From: CAZPAH01 sp964584495
GTDB taxonomy: Bacteria; Krumholzibacteriota; Krumholzibacteriia; Krumholzibacteriales; Krumholzibacteriaceae
DNA length: 64,000 bases
Direction of reading: 5' to 3'
NCBI GenBank assembly: GCA_964584495.1
Contig: CAZPAH010000003.1
Span: 16,723 to 80,722, forward strand
Made by a program: the position numbers and the translations under genes. A model generated the notes under the pieces. That model was not told the DNA's origin and ran no database searches. It saw nothing but the letters and a program-made list of their open reading frames with translations. This document shows positions 17,973 through 25,796 of the stretch, one piece after another (positions within the stretch are counted from its first letter, which is position 1; the number at the start of each line of letters is the position of its first letter).

Positions 17973-19421
17973 ATGAGTGATTTCAAGTTAAATTCGATGA
18001 ACTGGCAGGACGGCATGCTCCTGTCGATGAGCCACCTAAGGGACCAGGACCGCTACTTCGAAGAGCTTTCGAGGTGGTACGCCGCCGGGGCGAACGACAA
18101 TTACGGACTGGTCAAGAAGACGGCCGAGCCTTCCCTGAAGCTGGACGCGACGCTCAGCGGAAGCTCCTTGAAGGTCGAGGTTAAGCGCTGCCAGGCGGTT
18201 CTGCCGAACGGCATGTTCGTCGAGTTCAACGAAGCGCTCAGCGGCGGCTTCGTCCTGAAGGCGCAGGCGGATATCAACGAGACGCACGTGCCGGTTTTCC
18301 TCGGGATCGATCCGCGCGAAAGAAAGCAGGTCGGCCAGAGCGATCCCTCGGAGGAAATCCCCCGGATCCCCTACGAGATACCGAATTATATCGTGACCCT
18401 CGTCGATCCGCCCAACCTTCCACAGGATCATTACCTTCAGATCGAGCTTCTGAACGTCAGCGGCTCGGAGGTTTCGCGGGCGCCCGATTATTTTCCTCCG
18501 GCGGTCAATATCAATTCGGACGACAGGCTGGCCGCGATAGCGGTGGACTACCGCAACCGAATGGAGAACCTTCTCAAGCTGTCCTCGCGCGCCCTCATGG
18601 CCGCCTCTTCGTCAAGCGGTCTCGAGGGGGCCTCGACGAAGCTTCAGAGCGCCTTCCGGGAGACGGCGTACTACCTGGTCTACCATATGGCGTCCCACCT
18701 CGACGATTTCATCGTCGGGCGCAACTCCCCGCACCCGGGCATGATGATAGTCCAGTTCAAGAAGCTGTTCCGCGTGGTATCCTCGCTGCTCAACCTGCAG
18801 CCGGGGCTGAAGGACTACCTCAACGAAAAATTCTTCACGAAGGAAGGCAAGTCGGAGATTGGAGCTTTCCTCTCGTCCGTCGACGCGTTTCTTCTCTCCG
18901 AATACGATCACAGGGACATCGGGACGCAGATAAAGATGATCGACAAGATCCTCGGGGTCCTGCGAGCCTTGATGGCGTTCCTGTCGAAGACGAGGCTGGA
19001 CCAGCTCAGCGATCAGGCGGTCGCCACAGACACTCTGACCTACCAGGGAAAGACGTACAAGAACCTCGATGTGGGCGGCAGCCGCCTCGAGGAGGTGGGG
19101 GAGCTGAGCTACCTGGTGATGGAGCTGGCCGAGCCGTGTCCCATGGCGGATGTCCTGGCGCTTATAAACAAGGAGCTTTTCTCCGAGGGCGAGTGGCGCA
19201 GCATGCAGGTCCGCCTCGGGCTCAACGACGCCCGGGGGCTAGGTGAGACCGATCCGGTCGCCGTGGATACGACCAGCTACAACAATAAGGTGGTGCTTCA
19301 CCCGCTAGATATGCTTCAATCCCCGTCGGTGAAGCAGGTGACCCTGATTATGAGGGGTATGCCCGACACGCAGAAGCTGGCCGGTCTCGGAAAGACCGAT
19401 TTGATACTGTATACCGCATGA
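17973..19421 (+). CDS. tssK: TssK baseplate-membrane connector
   Basis: The N-terminus NSMNWQDGMLLSMSHLRDQDRYFEE is the TssK signature (VxWxEGMFLxPQHFQxQDRY in canonical members). The length of 482 residues is usual for the family. The first about 320 residues form the shoulder domain related to phage receptor-binding proteins, and the rest the membrane-binding head. TssK trimers attach baseplate wedges to the cytosolic parts of TssL and TssM, so its presence implies a membrane partner, plausibly the next two genes. An AGGTAAGACA leader precedes the ATG. Confidence 0.88.
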   Translation: MSDFKLNSMNWQDGMLLSMSHLRDQDRYFEELSRWYAAGANDNYGLVKKTAEPSLKLDATLSGSSLKVEVKRCQAVLPNGMFVEFNEALSGGFVLKAQADINETHVPVFLGIDPRERKQVGQSDPSEEIPRIPYEIPNYIVTLVDPPNLPQDHYLQIELLNVSGSEVSRAPDYFPPAVNINSDDRLAAIAVDYRNRMENLLKLSSRALMAASSSSGLEGASTKLQSAFRETAYYLVYHMASHLDDFIVGRNSPHPGMMIVQFKKLFRVVSSLLNLQPGLKDYLNEKFFTKEGKSEIGAFLSSVDAFLLSEYDHRDIGTQIKMIDKILGVLRALMAFLSKTRLDQLSDQAVATDTLTYQGKTYKNLDVGGSRLEEVGELSYLVMELAEPCPMADVLALINKELFSEGEWRSMQVRLGLNDARGLGETDPVAVDTTSYNNKVVLHPLDMLQSPSVKQVTLIMRGMPDTQKLAGLGKTDLILYTA

Positions 19422-19437
19422 GGCAGGGTGAGAAGAT

Positions 19438-20367
19438 ATGGGTGAAAGTATAACTTCGTACATTGAGGATCTTTTCAAGTATATCGACGGCTACGAGAGC
19501 AACTACGCCTCCTTCGAGGCGGAGGCTTTCTTCCAGACGTACAACGGGATAGGAGCCGTTTTCCAGGCCCTTCGGCAGCAGCGCGAGAAGGCGGTCGAGG
19601 TCGACAGGGTCTTCCTGGAGAAGATCAAGCTGGGACCGCTCAACAGCTCCGATTTCAGGCAGATAACGATCCAGGTGCTAATATCGTTTTTCGAATCGGT
19701 CGCCGACACCGACGGGCAGTCCAACAAGGCCTACCTGTACTGCCGGGAATTCCGCAGCATAAAGAGGGACGTCACCTACTTCGAGACATACCTGATGCCC
19801 CTGCTGATGGGCGCAGGCAGCCTCAACAACAACTTCAAGCTGAACAAATTCTTCCTGCAGGAGATAGGAAGGTTCATCAGCAATTTCAGCAGCGGGTGGA
19901 GCGGCGATCTGCCCTTCGAGGAATTCAAGGCGATGCCGGATCACAGGAAGCTGCTCGAGCTCTACCTGAGGCGTTCCAAGCTGGGCGAGAACCTATGCGC
20001 CGATCGCAACTCGCTCGAGTTTCACATGCGCAGCGTAGGCGTTTTCGAGAAGCTGAGGCAGTCCAATCCCCTCTTCGAGCGTTACCTGAAGGAGTGGAAC
20101 TACCTGGACGAGGTGAGCCTGATCGACAGGATCAAGGATGCGTTCGCCGTATTCTGGGGGAAATTGAAGGGACTTTTCTCTAGCTTCAAGTACCTCCGCC
20201 TCGCCATGACGCAGAGGTTTTCCGCCTACCTGTTCTACGGCCTATTGATAGTCATCTTCCTTCTCCTGGCGTTCATAGTGCCTTCCAGGTGGAACAGCTA
20301 CACGAGGGATAAACAGGTTGAATTCGAAGCGCGGGTCGAGAAGACCCGGAGTGAGATAGGAAAGTAG
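19438..20367 (+). CDS. TssL-like tail-anchored membrane protein (novel)
   Basis: This 309-residue protein is an alpha-helical cytosolic domain (1-260) followed by one hydrophobic segment at about 261-281 (FSAYLFYGLLIVIFLLLAFIV) and a short 28-residue tail. That is the topology of TssL/DotU, which has a helical cytosolic hook and a C-terminal membrane anchor. Direct sequence similarity to DotU is not obvious. It lies between tssK and the GTPase-domain gene, exactly where tssL precedes tssM in many systems, and starts 16 nt after tssK. I propose it as the functional TssL equivalent. An unrelated membrane factor remains possible. Confidence 0.5.
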   Translation: MGESITSYIEDLFKYIDGYESNYASFEAEAFFQTYNGIGAVFQALRQQREKAVEVDRVFLEKIKLGPLNSSDFRQITIQVLISFFESVADTDGQSNKAYLYCREFRSIKRDVTYFETYLMPLLMGAGSLNNNFKLNKFFLQEIGRFISNFSSGWSGDLPFEEFKAMPDHRKLLELYLRRSKLGENLCADRNSLEFHMRSVGVFEKLRQSNPLFERYLKEWNYLDEVSLIDRIKDAFAVFWGKLKGLFSSFKYLRLAMTQRFSAYLFYGLLIVIFLLLAFIVPSRWNSYTRDKQVEFEARVEKTRSEIGK

Positions 20368-20384
20368 ACCGGCGGGAATAGACT

Positions 20385-22595
20385 ATGAAGCTGACAAAAC
20401 TGTTGAAGTTCGCGAAGAAGGGCTCCAAGAGGGCGCAGAAGTCGAAGGGGGCCGCCGCCGCGGCGGCGGCGGCGTGGCCTCCCGGAATCAAGATCGGCGT
20501 CTTCGGCCACGAGAACACCGGCAAGACGTCGTACTTCACCGTTCTCTATCACCAGAGCAAGATAGACAAGAAGATACAGATATCGGTCACCGACAACGAC
20601 ACGTCGAGCGAGTTTTTGGCCAACTACATGGCGATATGGGGATTCGATTCGGGGACCTCGATGGGCACGATCGAGATGAAAACGATCGAGAAGAAGTTCC
20701 CCGAGCCGACGGAAAAGGACAAGGTCCTTCAGTTCACCTCGATCCTGGACGGCAAGAAGAAGGTGCCTGTCGTCACGTACGACTACAACGGCAAGGCCGT
20801 CTCGATCACCGAGCACACGGAGGAAGCTGAGAAGATCAGGAATTTCATGGCGGCAGCCGACGGGATACTATTCTTCTTCGATCCCAAGATACTGGGCGCC
20901 GACATGGAGGTCCAGGCCCGCACATCGGCCTTTATCAGCATCCTCGAGGAGATCGCCCCGCTGAAATCGAGGCTCCCCGTTCCGGTCGGACTCGTCGTGA
21001 CCAAGGCGGACACCCTGCCCGGCTACAGCGGGGAGGACAGCACGATACTGATCAACCCCGAGGACGAGCAGTTCGTCGCCGAAAATTACGAGCAGTTCCT
21101 CGAAGCGGTCCTCAACAGCAGCAATGTCACGGCGAACAGCTCGTGGGCCTCGTCGGTCAGGAAGATCCTCGTGAAGACGAGCGAGTTCCTGAGGGTCGTC
21201 GTGGGGAGGACGCTCGACTTCCAGATCTTCTTCGTCTCGAACACCGGAAACGAGCCGGTCAAGATCGGCACCGACGTGGGGCGCTCGATATACCAGCCCC
21301 CCGACAAGATAAACCCATGCGGCGTCACGGAACCGTTCTACTGGATCCTCAACTCGGTGGTGAGGACCAGGAGCCTCAACATCATGAGGAAGATCACCAA
21401 GTACGTGGCCGCCGCCTCGATAGCGTGGATCGTGCTTTACTCGCTCCCCTTCGTCATTCATTTCAAGGGGCTGATTTCCAGGCCGTACAGGGTGGAGAAC
21501 AGCGTCCTGAAATCGGTGGAAGGGAACTATGTCAACATGTCCGAGGCGCAGCGGGCCGATATCATGAAGGCGTACAACCGGTACAGCAACAAGTGGCTCG
21601 TGAAGAAGATGTTTCCCGAGTACCAGCTCCTCGCCTCCCGCATGAAGGAGGTCTACAGGGATTTCAACATGGGCCCGGCCCTGGCGCGGCTGGACAGCGT
21701 TATAGTCTCGATAACCGACATAGTCTCGAATCCCGATCTGCAGCCGAAGTACAACCCGGCGAAGGACGAGATGATATACAACGATACGCACGTGAGGCTC
21801 AGGGAGGACCTCGAGGGATTTCATATGGGCGACAAGACGGCCGTTCTCTACCTGAGATCGGACCGGGTTCTCAACTACTGGGACCTGTTCAACCAGTACT
21901 TGAAAAACCGGGAAGATACGGCGGTCCTGGAGAAGATAAGCAGCCAGGTCGCCTTCAACAGCACCAATGCGCAGAACTACGACGATAAGGAACGGCAGCT
22001 CGGGGACGCCCTGCTGAACAGCATCAACCTTCAGGTCTCCAAGCCGACACCCTCGGTCAAATCGGTCCGGTCCGGGCTTGCCGAGTACGACCAGATGAAG
22101 GAGCGCTTGAAGAGCGAGACGGACCCCGCGTTCGTGCTCGGCGAGGCGCCCGCCAGGCTGGAGGCGATAAAGGGCAAGCTGATGGCCGCCACCCACGAGA
22201 AACAGATAGCCTCCATAAACAACTTCCTCGCCGAAGTCAAGAAGTGGAACAAGCGGCAGCCGTTCACCTGCGTGCTCCAGACCGTTCCCGACATGGGCCA
22301 TCTTCACATAGAGGTGACGGGCAGCGGCCAGAGCCCCACCTGGTCCAAGCAGACCCAGCTCCTTCAGGGGGACGAGATAAAGCTGAACTGGAAGATCGGG
22401 GACGATATCTATATCGCCTTCGACGAGCTGCGGCACCCGTGCAACTGGGGGAACAAGCCGAGCGACAGCATATTGCTGCAGAGCAAGTACGCGCTCTTCG
22501 ATATGGAAGGCAGCGTCACCTTCCCGAATATAGGCAAGACGGTCGTCTTCAGCTTCAAGGGCGGATTGAAGGATAAGCTGCCCAAGCTGAGGTAG
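20385..22595 (+). CDS. TssM-like GTPase-domain inner-membrane protein (novel)
   Basis: The 736-residue product begins with a basic region and an alanine run (residues 23-30). A G domain follows: Walker A GHENTGKT at 41-48, a beta strand ADGILFFFDP at 158-167 and a G4-type TKAD at 206-209. One transmembrane helix (about 340-360) leads to a roughly 375-residue extracytoplasmic part ending in beta-rich sequence (WKIGDDIYIAFDEL ... GSVTFPNIGKTVVFSFKG). TssM has a comparable cytosolic NTPase fold and a large periplasmic part, but is usually about 1100 residues with three helices. The length, single helix and G4 motif make this a likely analogue or a very divergent relative. Confidence 0.5.
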   Translation: MKLTKLLKFAKKGSKRAQKSKGAAAAAAAAWPPGIKIGVFGHENTGKTSYFTVLYHQSKIDKKIQISVTDNDTSSEFLANYMAIWGFDSGTSMGTIEMKTIEKKFPEPTEKDKVLQFTSILDGKKKVPVVTYDYNGKAVSITEHTEEAEKIRNFMAAADGILFFFDPKILGADMEVQARTSAFISILEEIAPLKSRLPVPVGLVVTKADTLPGYSGEDSTILINPEDEQFVAENYEQFLEAVLNSSNVTANSSWASSVRKILVKTSEFLRVVVGRTLDFQIFFVSNTGNEPVKIGTDVGRSIYQPPDKINPCGVTEPFYWILNSVVRTRSLNIMRKITKYVAAASIAWIVLYSLPFVIHFKGLISRPYRVENSVLKSVEGNYVNMSEAQRADIMKAYNRYSNKWLVKKMFPEYQLLASRMKEVYRDFNMGPALARLDSVIVSITDIVSNPDLQPKYNPAKDEMIYNDTHVRLREDLEGFHMGDKTAVLYLRSDRVLNYWDLFNQYLKNREDTAVLEKISSQVAFNSTNAQNYDDKERQLGDALLNSINLQVSKPTPSVKSVRSGLAEYDQMKERLKSETDPAFVLGEAPARLEAIKGKLMAATHEKQIASINNFLAEVKKWNKRQPFTCVLQTVPDMGHLHIEVTGSGQSPTWSKQTQLLQGDEIKLNWKIGDDIYIAFDELRHPCNWGNKPSDSILLQSKYALFDMEGSVTFPNIGKTVVFSFKGGLKDKLPKLR

Positions 22596-22624
22596 CGGTT
22601 TAATAGTCGACGAAAGGAAATACG

Positions 22625-23134
22625 ATGAGAAAGAGGAATCTGCTGGTCGTCGCCGTTCTGCTCGTGTCGCTCCTGCCGGCGGGAGCCTTCGCCGGCAAGG
22701 TTGTCCTGCCGGAGGAGACGGCGATCAAGGTCAAATTCGATCCCGCGATAAAGATCAATTCCGGCAAGCTTCAGCCGGGGTTGACCCTGACGATCTTCCT
22801 CGCCCAGGACGTGAAGATCGGGGGGGCTACGATCATCGAGGCCGGGGCCGAGGGTACCGCGAAGGTGGAGGAGATAGTTCCCGCCTCCAGGCCGGGCGAT
22901 CCCGGAAAGATCAAGATCTCGTTCGTCGATCTCGGCACGAAAGGAAAGTACCACGCCGCCGATAACGCGAGGATCAAGCTGGGCGGCTTCGTGGAGAACG
23001 AGGGGAAGGGCAGGAAGCTCCTCTCCTGGGTCTTTGTCCTCGGGCTCTTCATCAAGGGCTCGCAGGGCGAGATCGATAACATGCTCGAATATCCCGCCAT
23101 CATAAAAGAGACGACGGTGCTTGAGACGTCCTGA
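22625..23134 (+). CDS. Secreted periplasmic protein at the end of the T6SS-like operon
   Basis: A clear Sec signal peptide (RKRNLLVVAVLLVSLLPAGAFA) is followed by a beta-rich 145-residue domain with VVLPEETAIKVKF, GLTLTIFLAQDVKIGGATIIEAGAEG and GTKGKYHAADNARIKLGG. This resembles the small barrel-like domain seen in TrbI/VirB10-type and similar envelope proteins (PEGTxVxLxL ... DVxVxGxxVIxxGA). There is no lipobox, so it is not a TssJ-type lipoprotein. It is 30 nt after the TssM-like gene with its own GAAAGGAAA ribosome binding site, so it may bind the periplasmic part of that protein. Confidence 0.55.
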   Translation: MRKRNLLVVAVLLVSLLPAGAFAGKVVLPEETAIKVKFDPAIKINSGKLQPGLTLTIFLAQDVKIGGATIIEAGAEGTAKVEEIVPASRPGDPGKIKISFVDLGTKGKYHAADNARIKLGGFVENEGKGRKLLSWVFVLGLFIKGSQGEIDNMLEYPAIIKETTVLETS

Positions 23135-23149
23135 CCCCTTAAGGGATCA
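23132..23149. terminator. Palindrome carrying both convergent stop codons
   Basis: TGACCCCTT (23132-23140) and AAGGGATCA (23141-23149) form an almost perfect inverted repeat whose outer triplets are the stop codons of the plus-strand and minus-strand genes. Only 12 nt separate the two coding ends, so any transcription stop for the two operons must act here or inside coding sequence. No U-tract is visible. Confidence 0.35.
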
Positions 23150-24661
23150 GTACTGACCGTAGATGCGCATTATCACTTCCAGGCTGAAGGCCGCGTCGTA
23201 TATCTCGACCTCGTCTATCACGCCGTAGAGGTAAAAAGGCATCTCCGAGTTGTCCTTTCCCATGAGAAGGGGACCCGAAGTGATCGGGGCTGGCGCCGTT
23301 CCGGTGCCGACGTCCCAGACGCCCTCCACCTCGTCCGCCATGTAGTAATGGAACAGAACGGCCGACCCGGGATCGCCGAACCTGTACGAGAAGACGATAT
23401 GCTGCCAGCCGGTCATCCGGTTGTCGGGGATATCGACCCTGTACTCGTTGTAGGGCGCCGTGCCGTACCTGAATACCACCGCCGTAACCCCGTCGCTCAC
23501 CGAGACATCGTCGATCAGGAGCTGGTAGTTAATCGGTCCGTCGAGATCCCTCTTGTTGAGGAGGGAGTAGGTGGCGATTTCGGGAACCTCGCGGTTGATG
23601 TTGAACCAGAGCGATACCGTGAGCTCCTCTCCAAGGTCCAGGAGGTCGTCGTCGTCCACCTCGACGTAGTCACTGTTGCCGTCGAACCACCTGGCCCCAC
23701 CAATGACGCCGTAATCATATATAGCAGTCCCGTGCGCCCTCCCGTGGAGGTGGTGCCCCGATATATCCTCTATCCAGTAGTAATCCTCGCTCCCCTGTCC
23801 CCAGCCCATCGGATAGTGGGCGACGATCCGCTCGAAGGGATCGTACATCACCGCGACGCCCGTCTCGGTGTAGACGTTCTCGTAAGGGAGCTCTATCCCC
23901 TCGACATCGGTCATCTCCAGGAGGGTCGGGTAGAAGGCGAACGTCTCGGCGGGGATCTCGTATATAGAGGTCCTGTAATAGGCGGTGAAGAGCTCCGCGT
24001 ACCCCGAGTCATCGACTATCCTTCCGCCCAGTATCCTGTGGCCTATCTGGAAATGGACCGATACGTCGGTGTCCCACCATTCCAACCACGAGAAATCGGC
24101 TATCGAGGGGCTTAGGATCACGCTGTCGGCGTGAAGGAGCCTTTGGGTGACCGCCGCGTGGTTGTCGAGAAGCCCGTCGATATAGTGCAGATCGGGGACG
24201 TTGTAGACGCTCACCTTCATGGCCAGGAGATCGCCCTGGGGCTTCTCCTGGTAGATCGGCGAGACCTTGATCATCGGGACCTGTGGCCGGAGCCGGATCG
24301 AAAGCTCCATCGTCGATCCGTCCGATACGTCGGCGGTGGACTGTCCCGCGTAGATCAGCGTTCCTTCCTTGTCGAACGCCTCTATCCTGAAGGTGCGTCT
24401 CGGTCCCGCCGGCACGAGGACCGACCCGGTGAGGACCCCGTTGTCGTAGGCGAGGTACTCCTCGATCGGTTCCTCTATCCCCGTTCCCGTGACGGTCAGA
24501 ATGAAGGTGGCGGCCTGGCTGATGCCGGAATACCCCTCGATCGAGGTTCTTATCGTGAGGTCGATTCTCTCGTCCGCGATGGAAGTTATCTTCTCCGAGC
24601 AGGCGGGGAGAATCAGCATTAGGGCGAAAAGCAGAAAGACCGATCGACCGGATCTCATCAT
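23147..24661 (-). CDS. LamG/concanavalin-like lipoprotein
   Basis: The signal peptide ends in LPAC, a lipobox. Residues about 35-130 look like an Ig-like domain, and 140-270 a cohesin-like/beta-sandwich region (DVSVHFQIGHRILGG, FAFYPTLLEMTDVEG). The last about 200 residues form a LamG/ConA-like jelly roll with ARWFDGNSDYVEVDDDDLLDLGEELTVSLWFN and GWQHIVFSYRF, ending YGVIDEVEIYDAAFS. Such domains bind glycans or surface ligands. It is the last gene of a five-gene minus-strand operon and follows the barrel gene by 13 nt. A GGAGAATAACG leader precedes the ATG pair. 504 residues. Confidence 0.75.
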   Translation of the reverse strand: MMRSGRSVFLLFALMLILPACSEKITSIADERIDLTIRTSIEGYSGISQAATFILTVTGTGIEEPIEEYLAYDNGVLTGSVLVPAGPRRTFRIEAFDKEGTLIYAGQSTADVSDGSTMELSIRLRPQVPMIKVSPIYQEKPQGDLLAMKVSVYNVPDLHYIDGLLDNHAAVTQRLLHADSVILSPSIADFSWLEWWDTDVSVHFQIGHRILGGRIVDDSGYAELFTAYYRTSIYEIPAETFAFYPTLLEMTDVEGIELPYENVYTETGVAVMYDPFERIVAHYPMGWGQGSEDYYWIEDISGHHLHGRAHGTAIYDYGVIGGARWFDGNSDYVEVDDDDLLDLGEELTVSLWFNINREVPEIATYSLLNKRDLDGPINYQLLIDDVSVSDGVTAVVFRYGTAPYNEYRVDIPDNRMTGWQHIVFSYRFGDPGSAVLFHYYMADEVEGVWDVGTGTAPAPITSGPLLMGKDNSEMPFYLYGVIDEVEIYDAAFSLEVIMRIYGQY

Positions 24662-24674
24662 CGTTATTCTCCTT

Positions 24675-25796
24675 CTAGTAGGTTACCCCGAGTCCGCCGG
24701 AGACCTGAAGCCCCCCTATGTCGACGGCATCCTCGCCGGTAGAGCCCGTATGATATATCATCCCGAGGTTCAGGCTCAGGCGATCGGAAATGCTTTTGCC
24801 GATATCGACCCCCAGGTTCAAGAGGGACGATTTGCCCAGCTCCTCCTCGCTGGAGAGTATCTGCCTCGTGCCGACGAGCGCGCCGATCCGCCATTCGGTG
24901 GATGTAGCGTAGCCGAGGCGGCAAAATAGATCGTACTCGTCGCCATACTTCTTGAGCTGGCTTTCGATGGCGCCGTCGGCCTCGTTGTAGCGCTTGTTGC
25001 GGCCCCGCACTATCATCATGGCGCCGAACGTGGCGCTGTACCGGCGCACCGGGTAGGTGGCCGTAAGGCGGGCGGTCATCTGGGGCGCCTGCCTGTAGAT
25101 ATTATCGCCGTCGAGATCGTCGGTCCCGAAGATCGAGAATCCGATATCGCCCGTGTATACCGCTTCGCCCAGCACGGCGTTCGCCGTGGCGTTCAACGAG
25201 TAAGCGTTCCCCGGATCGTAGTCGCCGCTTCCCTCGTAAGGCTTGTACGAGCCGCTGTAATCGTAGACGGCCGAGACGCCGCACTTGAAACGTCCTATCT
25301 CGGCGGCAACTCCAGCCTGAAGGTTGAACCCGAACCCCTGGCCGTACCGCCTCAGGGGCAGCGAAAGGTAATCGCGCGAGAGAAACTCTATGATCTGCTC
25401 GTCTCCGCCCGTGTCGAGCTCCTTCTTTCCTGTCGGCATGTTGAGGCCTCCCGACAGGAGGAGCCTGTCCTCCTTGAAGGAATGCGAGAACTGAAGCCTC
25501 ACGTCGCCGAGGCCCGAGAGATCGTTCTTGACGCCGTTCATCTCGAGGTCGTTGTAGCCGGTGATGAGAAAGTACCTCGCCTCGAAGTTTTCCTTGATCG
25601 GCATGAAGCCGGAGAGGACGATGGTCCTCTGCGACAGGGCGTCCTTGTCGCCGAACGGGTTATCGATCGACCAGTTGTTGTAGTAGAACTGGAGGTTGGC
25701 GGAGCCGGGCTGGCCGTAGACGATCTGGCCGCGCGCGGCGGGAGCGAGGGCGAGCAGGATGAACAGGACCGGGAATACGGTTTTTCTAATCTGCAT
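24675..25796 (-). CDS. Outer-membrane beta-barrel protein
   Basis: A signal peptide (MQIRKTVFPVLFILLALAPAARGQ) precedes about 350 residues of alternating amphipathic strands with repeated aromatic and glycine residues, and the protein ends GGLGVTY with an aromatic C-terminal residue, as expected for Bam-inserted barrels. Phrases such as DVRLQFSHSFKEDRLLLSGGLNMPTGK resemble the MetA-pathway/transporter-like barrel group. The start overlaps the upstream CsgG-like gene by 11 nt, implying joint expression. It may provide the outer-membrane component for the CsgG-like proteins; its substrate is unknown. Confidence 0.7.
   Translation of the reverse strand: MQIRKTVFPVLFILLALAPAARGQIVYGQPGSANLQFYYNNWSIDNPFGDKDALSQRTIVLSGFMPIKENFEARYFLITGYNDLEMNGVKNDLSGLGDVRLQFSHSFKEDRLLLSGGLNMPTGKKELDTGGDEQIIEFLSRDYLSLPLRRYGQGFGFNLQAGVAAEIGRFKCGVSAVYDYSGSYKPYEGSGDYDPGNAYSLNATANAVLGEAVYTGDIGFSIFGTDDLDGDNIYRQAPQMTARLTATYPVRRYSATFGAMMIVRGRNKRYNEADGAIESQLKKYGDEYDLFCRLGYATSTEWRIGALVGTRQILSSEEELGKSSLLNLGVDIGKSISDRLSLNLGMIYHTGSTGEDAVDIGGLQVSGGLGVTY

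Noticed and set aside
20868..22436. 522-codon minus-strand frame opposite the TssM-like gene
   Set aside because: The plus frame has a Walker A motif, a membrane helix and operon context, while the reverse frame has only low-complexity composition.
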